Positions 56,222 through 64,000 of a stretch of 64,000 bases of DNA are shown here, piece by piece. Position 1 is the stretch's first letter. Each line of letters begins with the position of its first letter. This DNA is from Limnobacter parvus (lineage in GTDB: Bacteria > Pseudomonadota > Gammaproteobacteria > Burkholderiales > Burkholderiaceae_B), in assembly GCF_024623725.1 (NCBI RefSeq), contig NZ_JANKHG010000005.1, forward strand, positions 1 through 64,000. Reading direction: 5' to 3'. The translations under genes and the position numbers were made by a program. The notes below the pieces were generated by a model that was given only the letters and a program-made list of their open reading frames with translations, was not told the origin of the DNA and did no database searches.

Positions 56222-57946
56222 TTAAGCGTTTTGTGTTTCGCCGTTGACCCAGTTTTTCACGATGTTGGCGACAATTTGCGGATGCTCTTTGGCCAGCAGG
56301 CGAAGCTTTTCAAGCTTTTCCTGGCGGTTCATGCCGGGCAAGGTGCCTTCGCGTTGAAGCTGTTCCAGCAATTCCATGTCGTTGTCGCCACCCACCTGGT
56401 TGGCCAGCAAGGGGGTGCGTTGGCCCGGCAACAGTTCAGGGCCATCGTCATACAGTTCAAGTTCAGCGGGTTTCATCAAGGGGCGGAACACACCAAACAC
56501 CAGAATGGCTGCAATCAGCGCGATACCTATTGGCATGCCCAGTGATTTGGCTAGGTCCATGGTTTCTTGCTGAGCCCACATCGGGATGGTGTCTTCTTCT
56601 ACTTTTGTGAAGGCCTGATTCAGCACATTCACGGCGTCGCCGCGTTGTTCGTCAAATCCAATTGCCTGCTTCACAAGGCTGTCAAGCTGGGTAATTTCCT
56701 CGGGAGTTAATGGCACCTGGCGCGTTTCGCCTTTGGGGTCAGTGATGGTTTTGAAGTTCACCACCACCGCGGCAGACAAGCGCTCGATTTTGCCCACTTG
56801 CGATTTGGTGTACTGCACTGATTTGTCCACTTCGTAATTCACGGTGGAGTCTTTGCGCATGCTGTTATTGGTCTGCACCGGTGCATTGTTGCCGCCGTTT
56901 GCACCATTGGCCAAAGCCTGCTGGGGGTTTTGACCAATATTGGCTGCAGCCTCGCCTGGGGGCTGATTGGCCATCACACCGGGCACGCCCTGCGGGTTGT
57001 TGCTGCTGCCGTCATTCGACTCGCTGATTTGCTGGCTGCGAATGGTGGCCTGGGTGGTGTCACCGTTGGGCTTGTAAATTTCGTCGGTCCGCTCGGAAGT
57101 GGAGTAATCCATGTTGGCGGTGACTGTGGCGCGTACGTTTTCGCTGCCGAATACGGGAGTGAGAATGTCGACAATACGGCTCGTCAGGCTTTGTTCAATC
57201 TGGTTGGTGTAAGCCAATTGGGTAGGATTCAGACCGCTTTCCAATTGGGTTTTGCCGGTCAGCAAGCGGCCAGACTGGTCGACGATGCTGACGTCTTCCG
57301 GGTTCATGCCAGGCAGGCTTGATGCCACCAAATGCACGATGCCATTGATTTGCGGTTCCGAAAGCGTGCGGCTACCAAACAGGTTCAACACAATGGATGC
57401 GCTGGGTGTTTGCTTTTCGCGAATGAAAATAGAGGGCTTGGGGATGGCCAGGTGCACGCGTGCGCTTTGCACTGAAGAAATCGACTGAATGGAACGAACG
57501 AGTTCGCCCTCAAGGGCGCGCTGGTAGTTCACTTGTTCCTGAAACTGGGTAATGCCCAGCTTCTGGTTGTCCATGGCTTCAAAGCCACTCACGCTGCCTT
57601 TGGGCAGGCCTTGGCTGGCCAAGGTTAGGCGGGTGTCATACACCTTGTCTGATGGGACCAGAATGGACGTGCCTGCGGTGTTGAACTGATAGGGCACCTT
57701 CATTTGAGTTAGCGCTTCCACAATCGCGCCGCCGTCTTGATCGTTCAAACCGCTGAACAGTACCCGGTAGCTGGTCTGGTTGGCCCACATCAGTAAAGAG
57801 GCCAGCACAGCGATCAGAATCGGTACGCCCACCAGAATACCCATCTTGTTTTTCTGGGGTAGTTTTGCAAAACGCCGCTGCATATTGGTGATCGGGTTGT
57901 TGCCGACCGGGCCGATCACTTCGGGGCTGCTTAGAACTTCTGCCAT
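56222..57946 (-). CDS. fliF: Flagellar MS-ring protein FliF
   Basis: 574 residues. Two membrane helices (~35-55 and ~458-478) flank the periplasmic ring-building domains (GLNDQDGGAIVEALTQMKVPY; AIPKPSIFIREKQTPSASIVLNL). The C-terminal tail binds FliG. First gene of the operon, about 80 bases downstream of a sigma-28-type promoter. Confidence 0.97.
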   Translation of the reverse strand: MAEVLSSPEVIGPVGNNPITNMQRRFAKLPQKNKMGILVGVPILIAVLASLLMWANQTSYRVLFSGLNDQDGGAIVEALTQMKVPYQFNTAGTSILVPSDKVYDTRLTLASQGLPKGSVSGFEAMDNQKLGITQFQEQVNYQRALEGELVRSIQSISSVQSARVHLAIPKPSIFIREKQTPSASIVLNLFGSRTLSEPQINGIVHLVASSLPGMNPEDVSIVDQSGRLLTGKTQLESGLNPTQLAYTNQIEQSLTSRIVDILTPVFGSENVRATVTANMDYSTSERTDEIYKPNGDTTQATIRSQQISESNDGSSNNPQGVPGVMANQPPGEAAANIGQNPQQALANGANGGNNAPVQTNNSMRKDSTVNYEVDKSVQYTKSQVGKIERLSAAVVVNFKTITDPKGETRQVPLTPEEITQLDSLVKQAIGFDEQRGDAVNVLNQAFTKVEEDTIPMWAQQETMDLAKSLGMPIGIALIAAILVFGVFRPLMKPAELELYDDGPELLPGQRTPLLANQVGGDNDMELLEQLQREGTLPGMNRQEKLEKLRLLAKEHPQIVANIVKNWVNGETQNA

Positions 57947-58029
57947 GTATTACCTGCGTGTGGGTTAAATTGTTCTACCCATGCATTGTGCTTGGGCGGC
58001 TACGCAAGCAAACCGGTAAAAAGGGGCCC

Positions 58030-58056
58030 TTAACGGCATCTATTTCGAAAACTTGA
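58030..58056 (-). promoter_or_regulatory. Sigma-28 (FliA) promoter upstream of fliF
   Basis: On the minus strand: TCAAGTTT, an 11-base spacer, then GCCGTTAA. This matches the FliA consensus TAAAGTTT-N11-GCCGATAA at 7 of 8 and 7 of 8 positions with exact spacing. The transcript would start about 77 bases before the fliF ATG. Confidence 0.7.
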
Positions 58057-58065
58057 GAGCATGTT

Positions 58066-58093
58066 TCAAAAAATAGGGGGCTTTTTACCCCCT
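58066..58093 (-). terminator. Terminator just upstream of the fliF promoter
   Basis: AGGGGG (58075-58080) pairs with CCCCCT (58088-58093); on the minus strand the stem is followed by a T-rich run (58066-58074). It would stop antisense transcripts from entering the fliF operon. Confidence 0.55.
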
Positions 58094-58167
58094 TATTGCA
58101 CGAAGGCTTTGCCTGCCTTGCCTGTAAAAAGACAGGGTAGAACTAAAAATTCCGTATGGAGTGCTTC

Positions 58168-58500
58168 ATGATTGACAAGATGGGGGCCGTGAGTGGCCTC
58201 AGTGGCCTGTTGAGCAGTGCCGTGACCGATGCCTTGAAGGGCTCGCCTTTGGCTGGCAAACCACAGCCTCTTGACCAGGCTTCTTTTGCCGACGCCATTT
58301 CGAAAGCGTTGGAAAGCGCCAGCATGGCCGCCGACAAATCTGCAGAAATGGGCAAACGCCTGCAAATGGACGACCCCACTGCGTCGATTGAAGAAACCGT
58401 GATCGCCATGAACACATCTTCATTGCAGTTCACGGCGGTGGTACAGGCGCGCAATAAAATTTTGCAGGCCTACAACGACATTATGAATATGCCAGTGTAG
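58168..58500 (+). CDS. fliE: Flagellar hook-basal body protein FliE
   Basis: 110 residues from ATG 58168, with GGAG about 8 bases upstream; an ATG at 58156 overlaps that site. The C-terminal half, ASIEETVIAMNTSSLQFTAVVQARNKILQAYNDIMNMPV, is the FliE signature. It joins the MS ring to the rod. Divergent from fliF, as in many bacteria. Confidence 0.95.
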   Translation: MIDKMGAVSGLSGLLSSAVTDALKGSPLAGKPQPLDQASFADAISKALESASMAADKSAEMGKRLQMDDPTASIEETVIAMNTSSLQFTAVVQARNKILQAYNDIMNMPV

Positions 58501-58628
58501 GCATGAGTCCAGTGTGATGACGGCGGTAGCGGTGGTAAACGGAGTTTTCTTACATCAAGGAAGGACAATTCCGACATACATGGGTGCGTGAATAAACGAC
58601 GATAATTCTTCAACCAAGGAGAATTGCC

Positions 58629-59084
58629 ATGACTACTCAACACAAAGATGCCATTGCCTTTCTGATAGCAGATCACAACAAAGTGAAAGCGCTGTTTGAG
58701 GAATTTGAGGGTTTGACTGACCGTTCCAAAGCCAGAAAGAAAAAAATTGCAGATCAAATTTGTCATGAGCTCACCATTCACACCGAAATTGAAGAAAAGA
58801 TCTTCTACCCCGCAATTCGTAAACCATTGAATGACGATGATCTTCTTGATGAAGCAGTGGTTGAGCATGCCAGTGCAAAAGATTTAATTACGCAGATTCA
58901 GGAGATGGACCCAAGCGACGATTTGTACGATGCAAAGGTTCAAGTGCTTGCAGAACAAGTAGAGCATCATATTGAAGAAGAGGAAAAAGACATGTTTCCG
59001 AAACTGCGCAAGACCAATCTGGATTTGCTTGCCTTGGCCGAGAAAATGGAGTTGTTCAAATCAAAACAGGTTGCCAGTGTTTAA
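58629..59084 (+). CDS. Hemerythrin-domain protein
   Basis: 151 residues, a four-helix bundle with di-iron ligands arranged as in hemerythrins: DHNKVKALFEEF (first His), HELTIHTEIEEKIFYP (His and Glu), EHASAKDL (His) and HHIEEEEKDMFP (His, Glu). AAGGAG lies before the ATG. Probably senses or stores oxygen, or handles iron or nitric oxide. It stands alone. Confidence 0.9.
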   Translation: MTTQHKDAIAFLIADHNKVKALFEEFEGLTDRSKARKKKIADQICHELTIHTEIEEKIFYPAIRKPLNDDDLLDEAVVEHASAKDLITQIQEMDPSDDLYDAKVQVLAEQVEHHIEEEEKDMFPKLRKTNLDLLALAEKMELFKSKQVASV

Positions 59085-59194
59085 TTCAGGTACCCAGCTA
59101 CTGCAATTGGTGTGGCGGTAAACTTGTAGGAGTTACCACATCAATTACTCGCAGCTTACTTCTTTGAAGAAGCGGCCGCCAAGCCGCTATTTCC

Positions 59195-60238
59195 TCAAAG
59201 TAAAGCTGGGAATGCAGGCAATGGTGTGAAGTCGATTGTTTTCAGCTTGGGAAGATGAGTTTTCAAGTCCTCAAATCTGTTTTCGTAATGCGCATCCAAT
59301 CCTGACACTTTCAAGCTAGCGAGTTTTGATTTTGCAGGTGGCTCTGTAAGCCACTGCTGCACAACGCCATCAGCATCGAAGGAATCCCTGTCGATGGAAT
59401 GAATGGTGAGTGCTGTCAAATTGGGCATGTTCAATAAGGCTGTCAGTGTTCTAGACGCGAAATGGTTTTCTGCCTCATGTAGCGACTGATAAGTTTCCCG
59501 ATCGTTCATCATCAAAATAACTGAGAGCTCCAGATCAACACCAAGCTGTGCCAACTGTTCAATGTTTCTAATCGGCCTGTAGCTGTGCCTCAGTGGAAAT
59601 CCCTCAATACCGATTAGTGAAAGGTCAGGATTGTTTGCATGTAAAACTTCCAAATTTTTATGCAAGTTCAGGTAGTCGCTTGCCAGGGCGTAGGCGGCAT
59701 TAAATCGAAACGTTTGAATGCCCAGTTGCAGCTTCAGGTTCGAGAATATCTGTGCAACGTGGGTATTGTTTGATTGAATAACAAAAGCCTTCGATGGCAC
59801 GGCAAGTGCAGATATATCGAATTCCTTCAGCCCAGCCCAACCCTTAAGGGAAAGGTTTTTCGCGTTTATCTCACGGATGTGAGGCTGCGGCCGCGATTTT
59901 ATGACCAGGGTTTCAACTTTGGGTAGTTGTGCGCTGAGTTGTGCAACGCGTTTCGCATTGCCTAGAATGCTCTCATTGCATTGAAATGACTTCAATTTTT
60001 CAAATATGCTTCGGCGAATTAATTTGTTGGTGAGGGCCAGGTGGGCCACGCTTTCGGGCAAACCCAAGTAACTTAGCACCAAGTTGTCGATGTGCGCCGT
60101 TGGGCCAGTGGGTTGGAACAGTGGAAACTCTTCTACAATTTTGTTAATGGCCCGCTTTACGCCTTGTTGAGTGTTGTTTGTGGCAACTTGTCGACTGGCG
60201 GGTCTGTGTGCTGTGTCGCTCGTGTTGACTGGGTTCAT
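59195..60238 (-). CDS. F-box-like / leucine-rich-repeat-like protein, unknown
   Basis: 347 residues. After a polar N-terminal tail, residues ~48-85 (AHIDNLVLSYLGLPESVAHLALTNKLIRR...) follow the hydrophobic spacing of a eukaryotic F-box. The rest has scattered leucine-rich units: LPKVETLVIKS, WAGLKEFDIS, MPNLTALTIHS, LASLKVSGLDA, LPKLKTIDFTP. F-box/LRR proteins serve as ubiquitin-ligase adaptors in eukaryotes, and some bacteria inject such proteins into hosts. No secretion signal or injectisome is seen here. By eye the gene is more A/T-rich than its neighbours. Function unknown. Confidence 0.6.
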   Translation of the reverse strand: MNPVNTSDTAHRPASRQVATNNTQQGVKRAINKIVEEFPLFQPTGPTAHIDNLVLSYLGLPESVAHLALTNKLIRRSIFEKLKSFQCNESILGNAKRVAQLSAQLPKVETLVIKSRPQPHIREINAKNLSLKGWAGLKEFDISALAVPSKAFVIQSNNTHVAQIFSNLKLQLGIQTFRFNAAYALASDYLNLHKNLEVLHANNPDLSLIGIEGFPLRHSYRPIRNIEQLAQLGVDLELSVILMMNDRETYQSLHEAENHFASRTLTALLNMPNLTALTIHSIDRDSFDADGVVQQWLTEPPAKSKLASLKVSGLDAHYENRFEDLKTHLPKLKTIDFTPLPAFPALL

Positions 60239-60401
60239 GGTGTTTCACTTTCAGAAGTCGTTTTGGTAATTTATTGCAGCATTTGGAAAAGAAATGGCTT
60301 ATCCAATTTAAGTGGTACTAATTGGCAAATTGGTTCACGCCATAGCGCATTCAATGGCACACTCAATGGCAAAATAAACGCACACAATCCGGAGCAATAC
60401 C

Positions 60402-61937
60402 ATGCTAGAACCCTTGCCCATCGCACTTGCCCATTCACCTAGCGCGCAAACCCTGAACATGTTGCCGCATTTGGCCAACCGCCATGGCTTGATTACCGGG
60501 GCAACCGGCACAGGTAAAACGGTGACCTTGCAGGTATTGGCCGAGGCGTTTTCAAGAATCGGCACGCCGGTGTTCATGGCCGATGTGAAGGGCGACCTGA
60601 CCGGCATTTCCCAAGCAGGCAAAACCTCCCTGAAGTTTGAAGAACGCATGAAAATGACAGGCATTCCCATGCCTGAGTTTGGGGGTAGCCCGGTCACGTT
60701 GTGGGACGTGTTTGGCAAGCAGGGCCACCCGGTGCGCGCCACCATTTCCGACATGGGACCGCTGTTGCTGGGCCGCCTGCTGGGGTTGAATGACACGCAG
60801 GAAGGCGTGCTGAACCTGGTGTTCAAAATTGCCGATGACAACGGCATGTTGCTGCTTGATCTGAAAGACCTGCGTGCCATGTTGCAGCACGTGGGCGAGA
60901 ACGCGAAGCAGTTCACCACTGAATACGGCAATGTGTCGTCGGCTTCAGTGGGGGCTATTCAGCGGGGCTTGTTGGCGCTGGAAGGGCAGGGAGCCGAAGC
61001 ATTTTTTGGTGAACCGATGCTGAACATCGACGATCTGATGCAGACGGACACAAACGGCCGGGGCATTGTCAATATTCTGGCCGCCAACCAGCTGATGAAT
61101 TCGCCAAAGCTGTACGCCACTTTTTTGCTGTGGCTATTGTCAGAATTATTTGAAAACCTGCCTGAAGTGGGCGATGTTGATAAACCGAAAATGGTGTTTT
61201 TCTTTGACGAGGCCCATTTGTTGTTTACCGATGCACCCAAGCCCCTGATTGAAAAAGTAGAACTGGTGGTTCGCTTGATTCGCTCCAAAGGCGTGGGTGT
61301 GTACTTCGTGACCCAGAACCCCTTGGACGTGCCGGATTCCGTATTGGGTCAGCTGGGCAATCGGGTTCAGCACGCCTTGCGTGCGTTCACGCCGCGCGAT
61401 CAAAAAGCAGTGAAGGTGGCTGCTGAAACCATGCGACCCAATGAAGGCCTTGACATTGAAGCTGCAATTACCGAGCTGGGTGTGGGCGAGGCACTGGTCA
61501 GTTTTCTGGATGCCAAAGGCACACCAGGCCCCACATGCCGCGCTTGGGTGTACCCGCCCGCGAGCAAGTTTGGCCCTGCCAGCCCAGAGCAGTGCCAGGC
61601 ACTGATTGCGAATTCACTGGTGGCGGGTGTGTACGAGAAAGCAGTAGACCGTGAATCGGCTTTTGAAATTTTGAAGGCCAGAACCGAGCAGGCCATGGCT
61701 GCGCAGGGTGCAGCCGAAACTCCAGCAGCCAAAGGCACCCAATCCCCTGAAGAAAAAAGTACTTTGGGCGGACTGGGCGATATGTTGTTTGGTACGAAAA
61801 GCGGCAGCGGCCGTAACCGACAAAGCGTGGCTGAAACCATGGCAAAAAGCGCTGCCCGCACGATTGGTTCCCAAGTGGGGCGTGAACTGATACGTGGCGT
61901 TTTGGGTTCTTTGCTGGGTGGAAGCAAACGGCGTTAA
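60402..61937 (+). CDS. HerA/DUF853-type ATPase (YjgR-like)
   Basis: 511 residues. Walker [12 protein letters not shown], Walker [13 protein letters not shown], and sensor region [30 protein letters not shown] identify the HerA-like family DUF853. The C-terminal ~80 residues are Ala/Gly/Ser-rich, as usual. Related to DNA-translocating motors, but the cellular role of this branch is not established. Two direct copies of TCAATGGCA (60350-60358, 60362-60370) lie upstream. Confidence 0.9.
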   Translation: MLEPLPIALAHSPSAQTLNMLPHLANRHGLITGATGTGKTVTLQVLAEAFSRIGTPVFMADVKGDLTGISQAGKTSLKFEERMKMTGIPMPEFGGSPVTLWDVFGKQGHPVRATISDMGPLLLGRLLGLNDTQEGVLNLVFKIADDNGMLLLDLKDLRAMLQHVGENAKQFTTEYGNVSSASVGAIQRGLLALEGQGAEAFFGEPMLNIDDLMQTDTNGRGIVNILAANQLMNSPKLYATFLLWLLSELFENLPEVGDVDKPKMVFFFDEAHLLFTDAPKPLIEKVELVVRLIRSKGVGVYFVTQNPLDVPDSVLGQLGNRVQHALRAFTPRDQKAVKVAAETMRPNEGLDIEAAITELGVGEALVSFLDAKGTPGPTCRAWVYPPASKFGPASPEQCQALIANSLVAGVYEKAVDRESAFEILKARTEQAMAAQGAAETPAAKGTQSPEEKSTLGGLGDMLFGTKSGSGRNRQSVAETMAKSAARTIGSQVGRELIRGVLGSLLGGSKRR

Positions 61938-61954
61938 GGTTTCAAAAACCGCGC

Positions 61955-62710
61955 TCAGTCGATGGAATGAAGACTAGAGCGTTGTCTGCGTTCTGTCGCC
62001 AACAAAAAGCGCTGCAGACGACGTTCGGCACCCCGGTCCATTGTCTTCATTTCACAGCCCAGCTGAACTTGGTCTGCATCGTCGCTGAGTCCTTTGACGT
62101 TGCGAACTGTCAGTTCCACCAGCATGCTGCCCTCGCCATCGGGCAGGGTGAGTCGAACATCCTTAAGCACATCGCCGGATTTGTGGCAACTCGGTTTCCC
62201 GGGAATTGTGAATCCGCAACCCGCCAGGCTGATGTCGATCAAGCTGGCTGTTCCCTGTGTGGAAGGAACTTCCAGCTTCACTTGTGAGTTCAGTTCATCG
62301 TCGGCCATAACCCGAAAATAATTTCGGCGCTGCAAGCGAACAATTGACTTCGGAATCGCAATTCGAAGCGCGCCAGCGTTTTGGTATTCGCTTTGTAAAA
62401 TGCCAATGCCAGCGAACTGTACTTTTACGCCGTCAGGGAAACTGACCATCACATAGGCAGTGTTGGCGCCGCAATTTGCACTGAGCGCTTTTTCATAGGG
62501 AGTACCAAGCCAGATCAAGCCTGCACTCCAGTCAATGTTCAACACTTCCGTTACGAATTGAGTGTGATCCGCCTGTAAGTAAACATAAATTTCATGCTCG
62601 TCTTCATCGATGCTGTTAAGCAATTTACGAACGGTGGGCACGGCACTCAGACTGAATTCTTGCAGCAGCTTTTGATCGCGTTCCGGCGCGATACTTGTAT
62701 TTTGACTCAT
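61955..62710 (-). CDS. ycgR: Flagellar brake protein YcgR (PilZ domain)
   Basis: 251 residues from ATG 62710 (GAGGGA upstream); the longer frame to 62758 overlaps the preceding gene. N-terminal YcgR domain, then PilZ with the c-di-GMP sites RLQRRNYFR and DISLAGCGF. With c-di-GMP it slows the motor by contacting FliG/MotA. The diguanylate cyclase at 37 kb is a possible source of the signal. Same strand as the two accessory flagellar genes upstream. Confidence 0.9.
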   Translation of the reverse strand: MSQNTSIAPERDQKLLQEFSLSAVPTVRKLLNSIDEDEHEIYVYLQADHTQFVTEVLNIDWSAGLIWLGTPYEKALSANCGANTAYVMVSFPDGVKVQFAGIGILQSEYQNAGALRIAIPKSIVRLQRRNYFRVMADDELNSQVKLEVPSTQGTASLIDISLAGCGFTIPGKPSCHKSGDVLKDVRLTLPDGEGSMLVELTVRNVKGLSDDADQVQLGCEMKTMDRGAERRLQRFLLATERRQRSSLHSID

Positions 62711-62712
62711 GG

Positions 62713-62994
62713 CTATCCCTCTGTATTGAATTCTTTGTTTTCTATTTGATACACCCAAGCCAGCAATTCTGCAATGGCTTGATAAAGACCGGGTGGAATT
62801 TGTTGGTCCAGATCAATATTCATCAGCAGTGAGACGAGTTCACGGCTTTCATGAACGAATACACCAGACTCCTTGGCTTTTTGAATGATCTGCTCAGCAA
62901 TCAACCCTTTGCCTTTGGCCACTACTTTGGGTGCGCCTGAATGTTCCAGGTAGGCCAGTGCAACTGCTTGTTGGGGGCTTAAGTTATTCGCCAA
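62713..62994 (-). CDS. FlhB C-terminal-like cytoplasmic protein
   Basis: 93 residues resembling the cytoplasmic tail of FlhB/EscU: AVALAYLEHSGAPKVVAKGKGLIAEQIIQKAKESGVFVHESRELVSLLM. The autocleavage motif NPTH is absent, as is the membrane part, so it is a stand-alone FhlB-type protein. Such proteins can substitute for the cleaved FlhB tail. It overlaps the FliK-like gene by 11 bases and sits 2 bases before ycgR. Confidence 0.87.
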   Translation of the reverse strand: MANNLSPQQAVALAYLEHSGAPKVVAKGKGLIAEQIIQKAKESGVFVHESRELVSLLMNIDLDQQIPPGLYQAIAELLAWVYQIENKEFNTEG

Positions 62995-64000
62995 TTTTCA
63001 CCCCCGATTCCACCATGAACTGCCCGTGAACCAGCTTGAGTCCTTGATTGTCCATCGCTTGTTGAAACTCCTGCCAATGGGGGTCAATCGCTTTTTTGCT
63101 TTGCGCAGGTCCGGATATTTGAACATCGCATTGCGAACCTACCATGCGAACACGAACGTGGAGTTCACCCAAATGAGCCATGTCCAGTTTCAGCCTGGCC
63201 ACCCAAGGACGCGCGGGCTCTTCACCAGCCTCTTCAGGTTGATCGGAAGGGTCGTCTTGGTCAGGTTCGATGTCGATTTGAATGGGTTGTCCCAGCAAAC
63301 CGCTTAGTGCCAGTGAAATTCGATTATTGTCCAGGGTCGCCAGTTGTGCAGTCACCATTTTCACGGATTGATCCAGGGCACTGGGAGCCAATCCTTTTTC
63401 GCTAATCACCTGGTCTTGTCCAAACCTCGCCTGGGGTTCGCGTGCAATTTGGTCAGTGCTGCGTTGTCCGTTGGCCCATTGCTGCAAATGCGATTCATAG
63501 AACAAACCACTGTTTTCAACTGCAGCGCTGACCTGTTTGGCCAGCACACCTGCCAGGTTGTTGTTCAGCATACTTGTATTCTTAATCTGCTGGCTGGCTT
63601 GCAGGGCTGCACGTGGGTCGGTTTTGGCGGCGGCAAGTTCCGAATTGTTCGCAGCACTGTTTTCGAGCAAAGCGTTCATCGTGGAGTTGGTTTGCGCCTG
63701 AATCTGGGTGCTGAGTTGCTTCAGGCTGGTCATGACCGTGGTCGACACCTGGGTGGGGCTGCCTTTTCCCAGCCTTTCCAGCAAACCAATCAATCTGGCT
63801 GAACCGGAAAGCCGGTCTACAAAACTCGGCGATTCCTGTGCTTCGCCTTCATCGCCAGTGACAGGCAGGGTCGTAATAAGGTTGCGAGCATCTGCAATCT
63901 TTTTATTGCCGCTGGCGCCACCTGCGGACAGGTCATCGCCTTTGCTGGCCAAGGCAAAGCTGACGGTGACCATTTCGCCCGCAGTCAGTGAACGGCCCGG
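62984..64000 (-). CDS. FliK-like hook-length control protein (5' end outside window)
   Basis: 338 residues seen. The frame is open to base 64000, and GRSLTAGEMV precedes the ATG at 63973, so this ATG may be internal. The C-terminal part, LKLDMAHLGELHVRVRMVGSQCDVQISGP, is the FliK export-switch domain; the rest is Ser/Gln/Asn-rich. It is distinct from fliK at 51-52.6 kb. With the FlhB-like gene it forms a second specificity-switch pair. Confidence 0.82.
   Translation of the reverse strand, partial: PGRSLTAGEMVTVSFALASKGDDLSAGGASGNKKIADARNLITTLPVTGDEGEAQESPSFVDRLSGSARLIGLLERLGKGSPTQVSTTVMTSLKQLSTQIQAQTNSTMNALLENSAANNSELAAAKTDPRAALQASQQIKNTSMLNNNLAGVLAKQVSAAVENSGLFYESHLQQWANGQRSTDQIAREPQARFGQDQVISEKGLAPSALDQSVKMVTAQLATLDNNRISLALSGLLGQPIQIDIEPDQDDPSDQPEEAGEEPARPWVARLKLDMAHLGELHVRVRMVGSQCDVQISGPAQSKKAIDPHWQEFQQAMDNQGLKLVHGQFMVESGVKIGE

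Noticed and set aside
58094-58167. Possible sigma-54 promoter before fliE
   Set aside because: TTGCAC and TTTGC are present but the spacing is one base too long and the GG of the -24 box is missing.
60350-60370. Two direct copies of TCAATGGCA upstream of the HerA-like gene
   Set aside because: Only two 9-base units with a 12-base period; could be chance, not a CRISPR or iteron array.

Overview
The window is a stretch of bacterial chromosome, almost fully coding, with short intergenic gaps and many genes that overlap by ATGA. Gene content (complete fliE/fliF-R flagellar set, flavocytochrome c sulfide dehydrogenase, ectoine/hydroxyectoine operon, tungstate transporter, many alpha/beta hydrolases and a hotdog thioesterase) fits a motile, sulfur-oxidising, salt-exposed betaproteobacterium of the Burkholderiales. 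Limnobacter is the closest fit I can suggest; that is inference, as no rRNA is present. I see no tRNA, rRNA, insertion sequence, prophage or CRISPR array.

Layout. 1-305: end of a flagellin gene and its terminator. 422-2735: tupBCA tungstate uptake. 2752-9438 (minus): a four-gene, translationally coupled RND efflux operon whose last gene is a DNA-binding regulator with a periplasmic-binding-protein-like domain, facing tupA. 9547-10880: aroQ and a divergent tandem GST-type protein. 10947-14933: a FabH-like ketosynthase, UDP-glucose dehydrogenase and a small membrane protein, bracketed by two inverted copies of a dispersed repeat of about 120 bp. 14943-18837: an unknown two-gene operon, a thioesterase-hydrolase pair, a tautomerase and a lipase-like hydrolase. 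19042-23903: fccAB diverging from a large lipoprotein that fuses a parallel beta-helix to a diheme cytochrome module. 23909-28125: an MscS channel and a ZrgA/ABC/DUF3299 zinc-uptake-like cluster. 28295-29599: a hydrolase and a small lipoprotein.

29824-36935 is a chemosensory operon (small ORF, membrane MCP, CheY, STAS, CheA, soluble tandem-PAS MCP, CheW) with no methylation enzymes in view. A diguanylate cyclase follows. 38437-43809 is the osmoadaptation locus: ectR diverges from ectABCD and a sodium:solute symporter. The ectA promoter carries a palindrome in its spacer, and the ectA leader folds over a start codon that has no ribosome-binding site. 43981-46466 is a sensor kinase/receiver pair in which the ATPase domain looks degenerate.

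46533-58500 is the flagellar block: fliFGHIJKLMNOPQR on the minus strand from a good sigma-28 promoter match, with fliE diverging. 58629-64000 holds a hemerythrin, an F-box/leucine-rich-repeat-like protein, a HerA-type ATPase, and a flagellar accessory group (YcgR brake, FlhB C-terminal-like protein, FliK-like protein cut by the window edge). Motility, chemosensing and c-di-GMP functions therefore recur at four places: the left edge, 30-38 kb, 46-58 kb and 62-64 kb.
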